Source of the DNA: Desulfobacterales bacterium
GTDB taxonomy: Bacteria > Desulfobacterota > Desulfobacteria > Desulfobacterales > JAUYIZ01
Reading direction: 5' to 3'
Length of the DNA: 44,979 bases
NCBI GenBank assembly: GCA_030688615.1
Contig: JAUYIZ010000158.1
Span: forward strand, 1-44,979
Shown here: positions 35,455 to 44,979 of the stretch, piece after piece
How positions within the stretch are numbered: position 1 is the stretch's first letter
Layout of the letters: every line of letters begins with the position of its first letter
Translations under genes and position numbers: made by a program
The notes under the pieces: generated by a model
The model's database searches: none
What the model saw: only the letters and a program-made list of their open reading frames with translations
Told to the model about the DNA's origin: nothing

Positions 35455-35539
35455 TGGTACCTCCATCGGTTTGGGTTAAAATGACGGTTAGGATGCTTTC
35501 GTGGACATTGCCGTGACTATTTTTCGTGCAGGTGAAAAC

Positions 35540-36667
35540 TCACTTTTCTCCATCCGCTACTTTCAGATCCATCCACCACTGATTTTGACGTTTTGGTTTT
35601 CCGTATCCCATGATATCATCGGCCCAGACGGCAAAGTTTCTGAGCAGGGGAATGTTCCTCATGGTCCACCGGACCGATCTATGAAAGGGTGTGTACGGTT
35701 TATTCCAGGGGCAAACGTTGATGCATACGCCACAACCGACGCCTTTTTTATTTGCCCTGCGGTAAATGGTGCATTTTTTCACATCCATGGGCCAGGTTTC
35801 ATACCCGTTCCGGAAAATTTTATCTCCGGAGCTGATAGCGCCGGAAGGGCATTCCCGGGCGCACTTTTTACACTTGGCGCAAAAATCCTGGAGCCCGAAA
35901 TCAATGGGTCTGTCCGGAACCAATGGAAGATCCGTGGTCACCACCGCGGCTTTAAACCTCGGACCCAAAAAGGGATTGACAAGGGCGCCACCGATACGGC
36001 TCATTTCTCCTAACCCGGCCCAGAGCAGAACCGGCGGAATTACGATCTGGTTATTTCCTTGCATGTGTGCACGCGCCGGATAACCAAGCCTGCGGATGTA
36101 ATCGGCCAGCATACAGGCGATAAAACCTGAAGCAGTATAGGAGCGATACGCCATGGATGTGCTGATCCAGTCGTCACCGGTGCTTGCCTCTGAAGTTTTC
36201 CAGTCCTGATCAACCAAAATCGCAATGGCATATTTATGATTCAATTCAATAGGATCACCGGTTGGATTGCTGTACCTGTATACTGCATAGGGGGGCAATT
36301 TGCAGACGCCCACCAGGTCTGCCCTAAAAAAGTAAGCGGTCTCCTTGATGTGGCAGGTGATTTTTTCTGGATCGTCCGACTGGGGCGTCAGATTGACCAA
36401 AACATCACCATCAGCGCTTTTACGCAGCAATCCTTGCATGTTTTGCAAAACATCGGAAAGAGGATGCGTTGTATTTTTTGCCTTTGGATCATTGCCGAAC
36501 TCTCCGCGCCGGTATTTGTTAAAGCCGGCTTCCCGTTCATCTGCCCGTTGAATTTTTTCTTCGTTTATCCGGATGGTCGGTCGATCCACGCGCTTTAGTA
36601 TTTTGACCGGATAAGGATCCAAACGTTCGGTGTCTGACCCGCGCAAATAAGTTGTGATGCTGCTCAT
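35540..36667 (-). CDS. Reductive-dehalogenase-like (RdhA-type) double [4Fe-4S] protein
   Basis: 375 residues. The C-terminal half has the RdhA layout: GLGEMSRIGGALVNPFLGPR, TTDLPLVPDRPIDFG, a first ferredoxin motif FCAKCKKCARECPSGAI (about 260-276), and a second motif with the typical wide first gap (KKC-x12-CGVCINVCPW, about 300-325). The N-terminal half contains the corrinoid-domain-like GFIACMLADYIRRLGYPA region. There is no twin-arginine signal, so it should be cytoplasmic, like the non-respiratory dehalogenases, and no rdhB-type anchor gene is present. Epoxyqueuosine reductase QueG is a distant relative with a different second motif. AAGGAGGATTTTAA precedes the ATG. It may dehalogenate or reduce an aromatic; the substrate is unknown. 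Confidence 0.82.
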   Translation of the reverse strand: MSSITTYLRGSDTERLDPYPVKILKRVDRPTIRINEEKIQRADEREAGFNKYRRGEFGNDPKAKNTTHPLSDVLQNMQGLLRKSADGDVLVNLTPQSDDPEKITCHIKETAYFFRADLVGVCKLPPYAVYRYSNPTGDPIELNHKYAIAILVDQDWKTSEASTGDDWISTSMAYRSYTASGFIACMLADYIRRLGYPARAHMQGNNQIVIPPVLLWAGLGEMSRIGGALVNPFLGPRFKAAVVTTDLPLVPDRPIDFGLQDFCAKCKKCARECPSGAISSGDKIFRNGYETWPMDVKKCTIYRRANKKGVGCGVCINVCPWNKPYTPFHRSVRWTMRNIPLLRNFAVWADDIMGYGKPKRQNQWWMDLKVADGEK

Positions 36668-36913
36668 TTAAAATCCTCCTTATTGTGTCCTGTAACCCAA
36701 AAAGGTCATAGATCAACGGTAACAAGAGTTCTCGGGGAAAGTACAAAACCAAGCCATCAGAGGAACGTAAAAATACTTTAAAATAAAAGACAAAAGATCT
36801 TATCAAAACGAGGAGAGCGTGTAAAGATCCAAGAAAGGGGAGCTGCGGTCTAATAAATTTCGGGCAGCGGGACAAAAACCGTTTGGTATTTCATAAAACC
36901 CCAAGCTATCACG
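36668..36913. other. Intergenic, nothing recognised
   Basis: Leader of the reductive-dehalogenase-like gene on the minus strand and the edge of the IS630 remnant. No clear promoter or hairpin was found. Confidence 0.35.
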
Positions 36914-37115
36914 ATGAAAATCTCAGAAGCTGCAAACATTTTGTTGAGATATTCAGAAGGCATGCCGATCACCGAGATTGAAAAGGGGACTCAAGTAAGC
37001 AGGCCTACGGTTTACAAATGGATAGAGAAGGCATTGGCTATGGGGATCGATGAGGGCCTGAAAGACAAATTTCATCGCCCCAAAGAGCGGGTGATAACGG
37101 GCAGAAGATGGCTGC
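36914..37115 (+). mobile_element. IS630-type transposase remnant (N-terminal HTH)
   Basis: The frame reads AANILLRYSEGMPITEIEKG, TQVSRPTVYKWIEKALAMGI, DEGLKDKFHRPKERVITG: the helix-turn-helix N-terminus of IS630-family transposases. After VITG it runs into unrelated sequence, namely the opposite strand of the broken enzyme gene at 37118-37204. The catalytic DDE domain is absent, so it cannot move by itself. Confidence 0.72.
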
Positions 37116-37117
37116 GG

Positions 37118-37204
37118 GAACATCTTTTGCAATTCCCCAAGACCCGCACCGCGCCCCTCCGTGGATGGTTTCATCATACCCACAAGAAAATTTCCATCTT
37201 TCAT
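37118..37204 (-). pseudogene. 5' fragment of an AMDase-like paralogue, cut by the IS630 remnant
   Basis: From the ATG at 37204: MKDGNFLVGMMKPSTEGRGA, GLGELQKMFPQP. This aligns with the start of the intact gene at 37253-37975 (MKDGKYILGMMKPSSLGRGE, SSAEMSKMLPPN). After about 29 residues the sequence becomes transposase remnant. So a second copy of the enzyme gene once stood directly downstream of the intact one and was destroyed by an insertion followed by deletion. Confidence 0.75.
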
Positions 37205-37252
37205 TTCAGACTGCTCTTTTCAATAGTTGCATAAAAACAGAACCCGGTAAAA

Positions 37253-37975
37253 TTAATGGTCCCGCAGTAACCTTCCATAGCCCGGTGTCGGCGTTTTTAT
37301 CCCGATCAACCTTAGAGCCCCCCAAATTCCAGCCTGGGCACTGGCGATAACCGGCAAGCCGGTCTCCTTTTCCAACGGCTCAATGATTTCGCTAACCGGC
37401 CAAGCGGCACAAGGGATAAAGAAACATTCTGCATCAGGCGCCTCCTTAACTCCTGCCAGAGCGAGGTCATAAGGAACGGAGGCAGGCATTTTTGGGAATT
37501 CCTCAAAGGGGGCATCGGCCGTTTTTAGGCTGCTAACTTTAAATCCTGCATCATGCAGATAGGTTATGATCGACTGGTTTATATCATCCTTGAAAGGGGT
37601 TACCAGAACGATCCTTTTTGCCCCGAAGAGTCTTATGGCCGCATCGACACTGGTTTGTGAAGTGGTGGCGGGGATCGGGGTTACCCGGTTTATTCTCTCT
37701 ATGATCTTGGCATCAAATCCGTAACCGCCGGCCACAACCGGCGGTGTGCCTCCCATGCTGATCACATCAACGTATCTGGCCGCCAGTTCGGCTGCGACAT
37801 CTTCTATGCGGGAAAGAGCGGCGGCAAGTTGGTGGCCCGCCAGGTCTCGAATTCCTAAGGCCGCAGACGTGGTAGTGACATTAGGCGGGAGCATTTTACT
37901 CATTTCGGCGCTGCTTTCTCCGCGCCCCAACGAAGAAGGTTTCATCATTCCCAGGATATATTTGCCATCTTTCAT
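37253..37975 (-). CDS. Asp/Glu racemase-superfamily enzyme, arylmalonate decarboxylase-like
   Basis: 240 residues, family length. Two-fold alpha/beta layout. The first active-site loop is DVISMGGTPPVVAGG (Gly75, Gly76, Thr77) and the second is FFIPCAAWPVSE (Cys189). Racemases and maleate isomerase have a Cys in both loops; arylmalonate decarboxylase has Gly in the first and a single Cys (Cys188) in the second. The pattern here is Gly plus one Cys, so a cofactor-free decarboxylase is more likely than a racemase or isomerase (inference from known enzymes). AAAGGAGCG precedes the ATG. It starts 17 bp after the solute-binding protein gene, so uptake and breakdown of a malonate-like or other small acid is suggested. 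A broken paralogue follows. Confidence 0.8.
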   Translation of the reverse strand: MKDGKYILGMMKPSSLGRGESSAEMSKMLPPNVTTTSAALGIRDLAGHQLAAALSRIEDVAAELAARYVDVISMGGTPPVVAGGYGFDAKIIERINRVTPIPATTSQTSVDAAIRLFGAKRIVLVTPFKDDINQSIITYLHDAGFKVSSLKTADAPFEEFPKMPASVPYDLALAGVKEAPDAECFFIPCAAWPVSEIIEPLEKETGLPVIASAQAGIWGALRLIGIKTPTPGYGRLLRDH

Positions 37976-37992
37976 TCCGGTTCGCTCCTTTA

Positions 37993-39117
37993 TTACCTCT
38001 TTAAGTGTGCGTCGATGATTTCCTTAGCAACCTTTTTCATCCTGCCCTTGAAATTGATATACTCTTCGCTATCGTAGAATACCTTATCTCCAGGTTTAAT
38101 CATGAATGTAGGGTTAATCCCTTCTGAAGAAACATCTACCCGCATAACAGGCGCCCCTGTACCCTGGGAAAAAATGGTCTGACCTTCTTTTGTCAACAGC
38201 CAGTTTAAAAATACCGTTCCAGCATTGGGATGGGCCATGGTCTTGGGTATGGCTACCACTCCGTTTTCATGGGATGCACTGACTTCCTTCAGGGGGACAT
38301 CCGAAATAGGCGCGCCTATCCTCAAAAAATGTTCTACCGCTGAGCCCTGGGTGCCCAAGCCGATAGCGTACTTGCCTTTTGCTACGCTCTCAACCTGACC
38401 ACGGTAGCTCCTGGTAAGCACCACTTTTTGATCGGTTATTAGTCGCCGCAAAAATACCTTGGCTTCTTCCAGGCTCCACAGGCGGGTCAGGAATGAGAAA
38501 AAGGCATTTCCTGATCCCTGATTAGACGGATCGATTAAATTGATCTTACCTTCATATTCTGGATTCAGGGCATCTTTATAGGAGGTCAATTCTCCCTTTT
38601 TTATTAATGTCGTATTATACGTAAAATAGCGTTGGGCTTTCATTGTCATCGGAATGACCGTGTGTTCCTTATCCGGAAATGGGATCTGTCCGTCCGGCCA
38701 GGCTTTGGGGTCCAGGACTTCAGGGAGGATAAGGAGCGGTTCAATCTGGCCGAGAAGCCCCATGGGTTTCATGCTGGTCAGAAAAGTATTGGTTCCCTGA
38801 GCGATTATATCGGCCAGGTACAGTCCCGCCCGCTGTTCAGCCTGCATTTTGGGGATAATTTCCGACCCGCGGCCTGCGACAAAATCCAGATTAATGCCGT
38901 ATTTTTCTGACATAGCCTTGGAAAGGCTTGTCCTTGCTCTTGGGCCCCAGGAAGTATAGATGCGCACTACTCCTTCCGCTTTCCCTCGGTCCAGGAGGGT
39001 ATTCCATTTTTCTTCCCAAGGGGCCTTTCCCGATGCCATGGCTTTTGGGGCCCCTGCAACAAAACAGACCCCCAAGAGACAAACCAAACTCAGCCCAACG
39101 ATTAAGGTCTTTTTCAT
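37993..39117 (-). CDS. Periplasmic solute-binding protein, ABC Fe3+-type family
   Basis: 374 residues from the ATG at 39117 (CGGAGGGAAATGTT upstream; a longer frame to 39165 only adds residues before the signal peptide). Signal peptide 1-27 (LSLVCLLGVCFVAGAPKAMA). Family blocks: WNTLLDRGKAEGVVRIYTSW, YGINLDFVAGRGSEIIPKMQ, AEQRAGLYLADII, IPKTMAHPNAGTVFLNWLLT, KEGQTIFSQGTG. It is clearly related to the protein at 25257-26372. No membrane or ATPase genes are beside it. The next gene, 17 bp downstream, encodes the AMDase-like enzyme, which may act on the imported ligand. Confidence 0.88.
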   Translation of the reverse strand: MKKTLIVGLSLVCLLGVCFVAGAPKAMASGKAPWEEKWNTLLDRGKAEGVVRIYTSWGPRARTSLSKAMSEKYGINLDFVAGRGSEIIPKMQAEQRAGLYLADIIAQGTNTFLTSMKPMGLLGQIEPLLILPEVLDPKAWPDGQIPFPDKEHTVIPMTMKAQRYFTYNTTLIKKGELTSYKDALNPEYEGKINLIDPSNQGSGNAFFSFLTRLWSLEEAKVFLRRLITDQKVVLTRSYRGQVESVAKGKYAIGLGTQGSAVEHFLRIGAPISDVPLKEVSASHENGVVAIPKTMAHPNAGTVFLNWLLTKEGQTIFSQGTGAPVMRVDVSSEGINPTFMIKPGDKVFYDSEEYINFKGRMKKVAKEIIDAHLKR

Positions 39118-39357
39118 AACATTTCCCTCCGTGATAAGGTTGGCAGGACATTCCGTCATTCCCATTTTTTCAGCTTAGCCGAGTATCAAGACCGTTTTCA
39201 AATGCGGATTAATGGAACTTGTAAACTGTTCGGTCAATACAGAGGGCAAAGTTCAGCCCGGAAAATCCAACTATCAAAGAAGAGATTTAAGATCTATCGT
39301 TGTCTATCACGTAATAAATTGTCCCGCACTTAATTGTCAACTTCAATTTCTGAAAAT

Positions 39358-39479
39358 TGAGGACCCTGCAGCAAGCTTCAGGCATTCTTCGACCGATAGG
39401 ACTTCTTACCATTTTTTTGATTCGCTCGCGAGCCCCGCAGCAATCGGCGGGGAATACGCTCGCTGTTGCGGTTCAAAAA
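39358..39479 (+). repeat. Dispersed palindromic repeat, partial copy plus full copy
   Basis: 39358-39380 holds the start (tgaggaccctgcagcaagct). After 51 bp, a full copy at 39432-39479 reads agccccgcagcaatcggcgg, ggaatacgctcgctgttgcg, gttcaaaaac, with a hairpin ccccg/cgggg core. It matches copies at 22613-22660 and 42430-42479. The gap 39118-39357 upstream holds only the leader of the binding-protein gene, with nothing else recognised. Confidence 0.6.
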
Positions 39480-39589
39480 CTCGTCCGCAAAGCCTTGTTG
39501 CGGACTCAGACTGTTTGAGGTTTTACGCTTCGCATCAACAAGAAGCCTTCTCCAAGGGCGCCTCACATTTCAGCTTTTAATTAATTCGA

Positions 39590-39883
39590 TTAGATGACAG
39601 GACGAACGTGATTTTTCAACCAACCTGAAAATTTTGCGCGTGACATTTTCCCAGATGCAACCTTGATCATAACACTCTCCTGATCATCCACATCGGAAAC
39701 TATTTCATACCTGTTTAAAATTAGAAAAACCTCCATAGCCGCATGCCCGACTCTTTTGTTGCCATCTACAAAAGCATGATTCATTGCCGGCAAAAAACAT
39801 AGAGAAGCCGCTTTTGTGAAAATATCCGGATAAAGGTCTCTTTGATTGAATGTTTGACGAGGTTGGTTGACAGCCAAAACCAC
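39590..39883 (-). CDS. Doc/Fic-family toxin, N-terminally truncated
   Basis: 97 residues from a GTG. It contains the Fic core HAFVDGNKRVGHAAM, as in Doc toxins that phosphorylate EF-Tu, followed by VFLILNRYEI, and is preceded by QPRQTFNQRDLYPDIFTKAA. Complete Doc proteins have about 30 more residues before the QP-x-TF segment. Here that part is replaced by an unrelated reading frame (GEAHRFEIPEKNLRHIKGFA), and no Phd-type antitoxin gene is next to it. It is probably an inactive remnant, although the catalytic motif is intact. Confidence 0.75.
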   Translation of the reverse strand: MVLAVNQPRQTFNQRDLYPDIFTKAASLCFLPAMNHAFVDGNKRVGHAAMEVFLILNRYEIVSDVDDQESVMIKVASGKMSRAKFSGWLKNHVRPVI

Positions 39884-39889
39884 TGAAAA

Positions 39890-39955
39890 CCAGCCGTCTG
39901 CAAAACCTTTGATATGTCTGAGATTTTTTTCCGGAATTTCAAATCGATGGGCTTC
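39890..39955. repeat. Diverged repeat shared with 41465-41530
   Basis: Contains cgtctgcaaaacctttgata then tgtctgagatttttttccgg and aatttcaaa. The segment at 41465-41530 has cgtccgtaaaaccaatgatg, tctgagattgttttccgaaa and gaatttcaa. It marks the point where the Doc N-terminus was lost. Confidence 0.45.
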
Positions 39956-40073
39956 GCCTTTGCCCCCCCTAAATATGCTTTACATACGGAATGCTATTGA
40001 CATCAATCATTAACATATTGACATATAAAATAATTTAGCTTTAAAGTAATCAGTACATTCCCTTTCGACTCTA

Positions 40074-40231
40074 AGGGTTCACGCAAAAATTAATTCACAG
40101 TTTTAGGCGTTGAGGCGCCCGGATGGCAAGGCGCGAAAACGCTGGAATATCTGGATATTCCTAGTTTTCGCAACGCAGACAAACGGGATGCATCGGCGGA
40201 TAAAATGTGAAGTTATTTTTGCGTGAGCCCT
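40074..40231. mobile_element. 158-bp MITE-like palindromic element
   Basis: Terminal inverted repeats of 25 bp: left (40074-40098) begins agggttcacgcaaaaa, right (40207-40231) reads as its complement with 22 of 25 bases matching (agggctcacgcaaaaa when reversed). The interior has a second palindrome (gcgaaaac...ggaatatc...gatattcc...gttttcgc), so the whole element folds on itself. It has no coding capacity. It sits directly after the end of the UbiD pseudogene. A solo copy of the right end is at 42201-42225. Confidence 0.75.
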
Positions 40232-40260
40232 TAGCGCGCTCAACGACCAGCCGCACACGA

Positions 40261-41054
40261 TCATTTACGCATATTTTCTTTAGCGCGGGTACTATTTTTG
40301 CCGGACAGGCCGTATTTTTCCCAGTTTTCCTTCACACGTCTCATCGTTTCCCGATCGGGCATGCATGCGATCTCGAACTTGTCAGCATCGTACCTGGTGG
40401 CGTCGATTATCATCTTGGACGTTCTTGAGGTGCCCGTAGCCTTCGAACTTCTTCTCTATCGAGACGATGCAGTTGAAAGCCCCGCACCCACCTTCCGTCA
40501 CGTGCACCTTCTTGATCCCGGGGAGGGAAACGCTGCGGAAGATTTCAAGCTCGATAGGAATGCCCTTCAACTGGCAGTCTTCATGGGGGGGTTTGCCGAC
40601 ATAAGCGGCAAGGAAGATGGGGTTGTCAGGGTGCGGTGGAAGCAATGTGGACGACGGGGTCGCAGCCGAGGGCCAAGGCAACGGGTAAAGGTTCATTCGG
40701 CCTTTTGTTCCTGTGAAGCATGATGTGCCGGTAGGGAGCGGCCAGGATCCCCAAGGTATTACGAAGGACGGGATCGATCGGTTTCACAACCCTTCGCATC
40801 CAGTCCGTATGAAGATTTTCAGGCTCGCTGCCCAGAGCCATGGCATACCGTTTCCGGGAGGCAACCAGGTTGGTGACAATAGGAATGGACGAGCCTTTCA
40901 CATTTGAAAAGTACAGGGCAGGAACGTTCCGGTCAAGGGCCATCCTGCAAACGGCGCCGATTTCAAATCGGGGGTCTACCTCCACTTTTGTTCGAACCAA
41001 TTCTCCCTGCCCATCGAGGTATTCGAGGAAGCTGCGCAGATCATCAAAAGACAT
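40261..41054 (-). pseudogene. UbiD-family decarboxylase, decayed by deletions and frameshifts
   Basis: From the ATG at 41054 (AAAGGAGGATTTTTT upstream) it reads as a normal UbiD N-terminus (FDDLRSFLEYLDGQGELVRT, YFSNVKGSSIPIVTNLVAS, GILAAPYRHIMLHRN, LALGCDPVVHIASTAP). At about 40640 the frame shifts and jumps to a later block (HPDNPIFLAAYVGKPPHEDC, then GIKKVHVTEGGCGAFNCIVS), skipping about 100 residues. At about 40430 it shifts again and jumps to the C-terminus (KMIIDATRYDADKFEIACMP, RRVKENWEKYG), ending at TGA 40261-40263. Intact UbiD proteins have about 480 residues and use prenylated FMN to decarboxylate aromatic or related acids. This copy lacks the central active-site part. Confidence 0.85.
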
Positions 41055-41751
41055 AAAAAATCCTCCTTTTTGAAACGAAGCCCCTTGTATGATTCTCTCC
41101 AATTGGAGGCCGTCAGAATAAAATTTTTATTTAAGACATTCTTATCCGGGTTTGCAATAAAAAAGCAGACCCGGTCCAGAGCTATTTTTAGAAGTTTCTT
41201 TTCAACTGCGACCGGGAAGGTTGCCCCGGTGTCGCGGCTCAAAGGAAAGCAGACAGATTTAAGGAAAAATATCCGGGTATAATACACTCAAGGGAAGGGG
41301 GGGGCAAATGGAACAATTTCCCCGCCGCTATATGGTTTCAGGTTTATTGCAGAATACCTCTTGAAACTATTGTATTTCACGCCAGCCAGGATTGGTGATA
41401 AGGAACCTCCGCCGTGCCCGGTGGACAGGTTAAATAAAAGGCCGGTTCAGTAGTCTTACGCAAAGGCAAGACATCGGCCGTCCGTAAAACCAATGATGTC
41501 TGAGATTGTTTTCCGAAAGAATTTCAATTAATATCTATCGTCTTCCTTATTTCCAAAAAATCTCGAAGGCTTTTGGATGAATATACCTCCCATCATTAGC
41601 GATCGCCAGCCTATCATCAGCTGGAAATCGACATTTTTTCGGGCTGCGGTGGAATATCCGATGAACCTGCAGAACCGTGATACCCTAATTTATCTAAAAT
41701 GGTGAAATAAACTGCTGTAAAGAATTGTTTTGGACATTGGGAAAGTTGGAG
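41055..41751. other. Intergenic, repeat remnant only
   Basis: Contains the upstream region of the UbiD pseudogene (a ggtataatacactc string near 41275 could be a -10 box on the plus strand) and the diverged repeat at 41465-41530. A minus-strand piece reading ADVLPLRKTTEPAFYLTCPP (about 41420-41480) is open but has no start or recognisable family. No gene is supported. Confidence 0.35.
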
Positions 41752-42126
41752 ATGAAATTGAGCCCGAAGGAATTCGATCGGATCGTCAGGAGATCGATCC
41801 GCCGTATCCCCCGCGAAATCCGTCGACATTTGGATAATGTTCTGATTTCCGTCCAGAAGCGCCCCTCCCGCAAATTGCTCGCGGAAATGGGCCTGCCACC
41901 AGATCAGTCTCTCTTGGGTTGTTACCAGGGCATTTCCTTGATTGAGCGTTCTTCTCTGGACCAGCCGCTCTATCCGGACCGGATTCTGCTGTTTCAGGAA
42001 CCCATGGAGGAGATGTGCGACACCTTCGATGAAGTCGAAAAACAGGTTGAGATCACGGTGGTGCATGAAATAGCCCATTTCCTGGGTTTCAGCGAAGAAC
42101 GTTTATCCGAGCTAGGTTACGAATGA
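41752..42126 (+). CDS. Small zincin-like metallopeptidase-family protein
   Basis: 124 residues. The helix near the end carries TVVHEIAHFLGFSEERLSEL, a HExxHxxG zinc-site motif placed as in the small 'metallopeptidase family' (Zincin_1) proteins of 110-135 residues. The N-terminus is basic (KLSPKEFDRIVRRSIRRIPR), and there is no signal peptide, so it is cytoplasmic. The ATG at 41752 is used; a TTG at 41725 in the same frame has no ribosome site. Family members have no established substrate. It is the only apparently intact gene in this decayed stretch. Confidence 0.82.
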   Translation: MKLSPKEFDRIVRRSIRRIPREIRRHLDNVLISVQKRPSRKLLAEMGLPPDQSLLGCYQGISLIERSSLDQPLYPDRILLFQEPMEEMCDTFDEVEKQVEITVVHEIAHFLGFSEERLSELGYE

Positions 42127-42200
42127 GTTAGTGGATGGACACGAGTTAGGTGGGCAGGTCCTGCGGGATGTTGCCAATCACCGAACGCCCTGTGAACAAG

Positions 42201-42225
42201 GTGAAGTTATTTTTGCGTGAGCCCT
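42201..42225. repeat. Solo end of the MITE-like element
   Basis: Identical over 25 bp to the right terminal repeat at 40207-40231 (gtgaagttatttttgcgtga then gccct), same orientation. No partner end or interior follows. It forms the last codons and stop of the DUF2157 fragment. Confidence 0.8.
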
Positions 42226-42400
42226 AACACCTGATAGCCATAGGAACGGCGGGACAAATTGTGGTAATCCACACCATATCGGCAACAAATCTCTCCGGCC
42301 TGTTCTGTGGAGATAATCTCCTCCTCGGCCCAGGAAGCAACTTCCCGGCACAGATCATATTTCAAGATTCGAATCAGTCGCGTTGTACCTAACCTGAAAA
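42207..42400 (-). pseudogene. DUF2157-type membrane protein, N-terminal fragment
   Basis: The minus frame reads IRILKYDLCREVASWAEEEI, ISTEQAGEICCRYGVDYHNL, SRRSYGYQVLG. This is the cytoplasmic N-terminus of DUF2157 proteins, which then continue with membrane spans. Here the sequence breaks into the MITE end (LTQK, stop) right where the first span should begin. The 5' side also lacks a clear ATG with a ribosome site. Confidence 0.6.
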
Positions 42401-42429
42401 TAGTCCATCCGGGACAGGATGATGGTGAT

Positions 42430-42479
42430 TGAAGACCCTGCAGCAAGCTGCGGGGCTAGCGCTCGCAGTTGCGGTTCAA
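42430..42479 (+). repeat. Dispersed palindromic repeat, copy 3
   Basis: tgaagaccctgcagcaagct, gcggggctagcgctcgcagt, tgcggttcaa. The core cctgcag-caag-ctgcgggg forms a hairpin. Same family as 22613-22660 and 39432-39479. It lies downstream of the katG gene (minus strand) and could act as its transcript end, although no U run follows. Confidence 0.6.
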
Positions 42480-42574
42480 AACATCCGTCAGCTCGCAGCG
42501 GTTATCGCTTCCTGACCATCGGATTTACGGTTCAGAATACGCTTCAGAAGCCCTCAAAGACGTTTATGCTGCGA

Positions 42575-44979
<2,405 letters not shown>

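Noticed and set aside
40976-41287. 103-residue minus frame and 70-residue plus frame upstream of the UbiD remnant
   Set aside because: Overlap the UbiD start in another frame; no family, no ribosome site.

Overview
The window looks like chromosome from an anaerobic, sulfate-reducer-like member of the Desulfobacterota (old Deltaproteobacteria). This is inferred from gene content: an NtrC-type activator with sigma-54 promoters, large secreted proteins with CFI-box and dockerin/cohesin-like modules, several orphan Fe3+-type solute-binding proteins, a DMSO-reductase-family molybdoenzyme, UbiD and reductive-dehalogenase-like genes, and many palindromic dispersed repeats. No rRNA, tRNA or CRISPR array was seen, so the species cannot be fixed.

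Layout. (1) 265-7614, minus strand: a 1598-residue secreted protein, a small Fis-type DNA-binding protein and an orphan NtrC-type response regulator. The first two genes each carry an excellent -24/-12 sigma-54 promoter. (2) 7787-14972: a polyprenyl-phosphate-type glycosyltransferase and two large multi-membrane-span proteins (PTPS-related/TPR fusion, DUF2079), probably an envelope glycan or protein-glycosylation set. (3) 15073-22519, minus strand: a cohesin-like CFI-box protein, an FnIII/Thr-rich/dockerin protein, a Pro-rich membrane-anchored protein, a putative HExxH metalloprotease whose C-terminal repeats match those of the 1598-residue protein, a small exported protein and a 2-hydroxyacid dehydrogenase. 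(4) 22756-26372, plus strand: a molybdopterin oxidoreductase and a solute-binding protein.

(5) 26480-32533 is a scrap zone: a decayed MazEF-type toxin-antitoxin pair, a C25 (gingipain-like) peptidase split by one frameshift, two nearly identical 131-132 bp sequences in inverted orientation on either side of it, a transposase remnant, GC-rich low-complexity blocks and a solute-binding protein fragment. (6) 32534-39117, minus strand, is accessory metabolism: a haem-motif beta-propeller-like protein, a flavin reductase, a reductive-dehalogenase-like Fe-S protein, an IS630 remnant abutting a broken paralogue, an arylmalonate-decarboxylase-like enzyme and its solute-binding protein. (7) 39358-42480 is again repeat-rich and decayed: truncated Doc, UbiD pseudogene, MITE-like element, one intact small zincin-like gene and a DUF2157 fragment. 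(8) 42575-44979, minus strand: catalase-peroxidase KatG and the end of a thioesterase gene.

Working together: region 1 may be one regulatory circuit in which the activator and sigma-54 switch on the giant secreted protein. The region 1 and 3 proteins share surface modules (GWNL/VWKW repeats, TSP3-like calcium loops, cohesin/dockerin). The region 6 set (binding protein, AMDase-like enzyme, RdhA-like protein, flavin reductase) reads as uptake and breakdown of a small carboxylated or halogenated aromatic. Functions beyond family level are inference.
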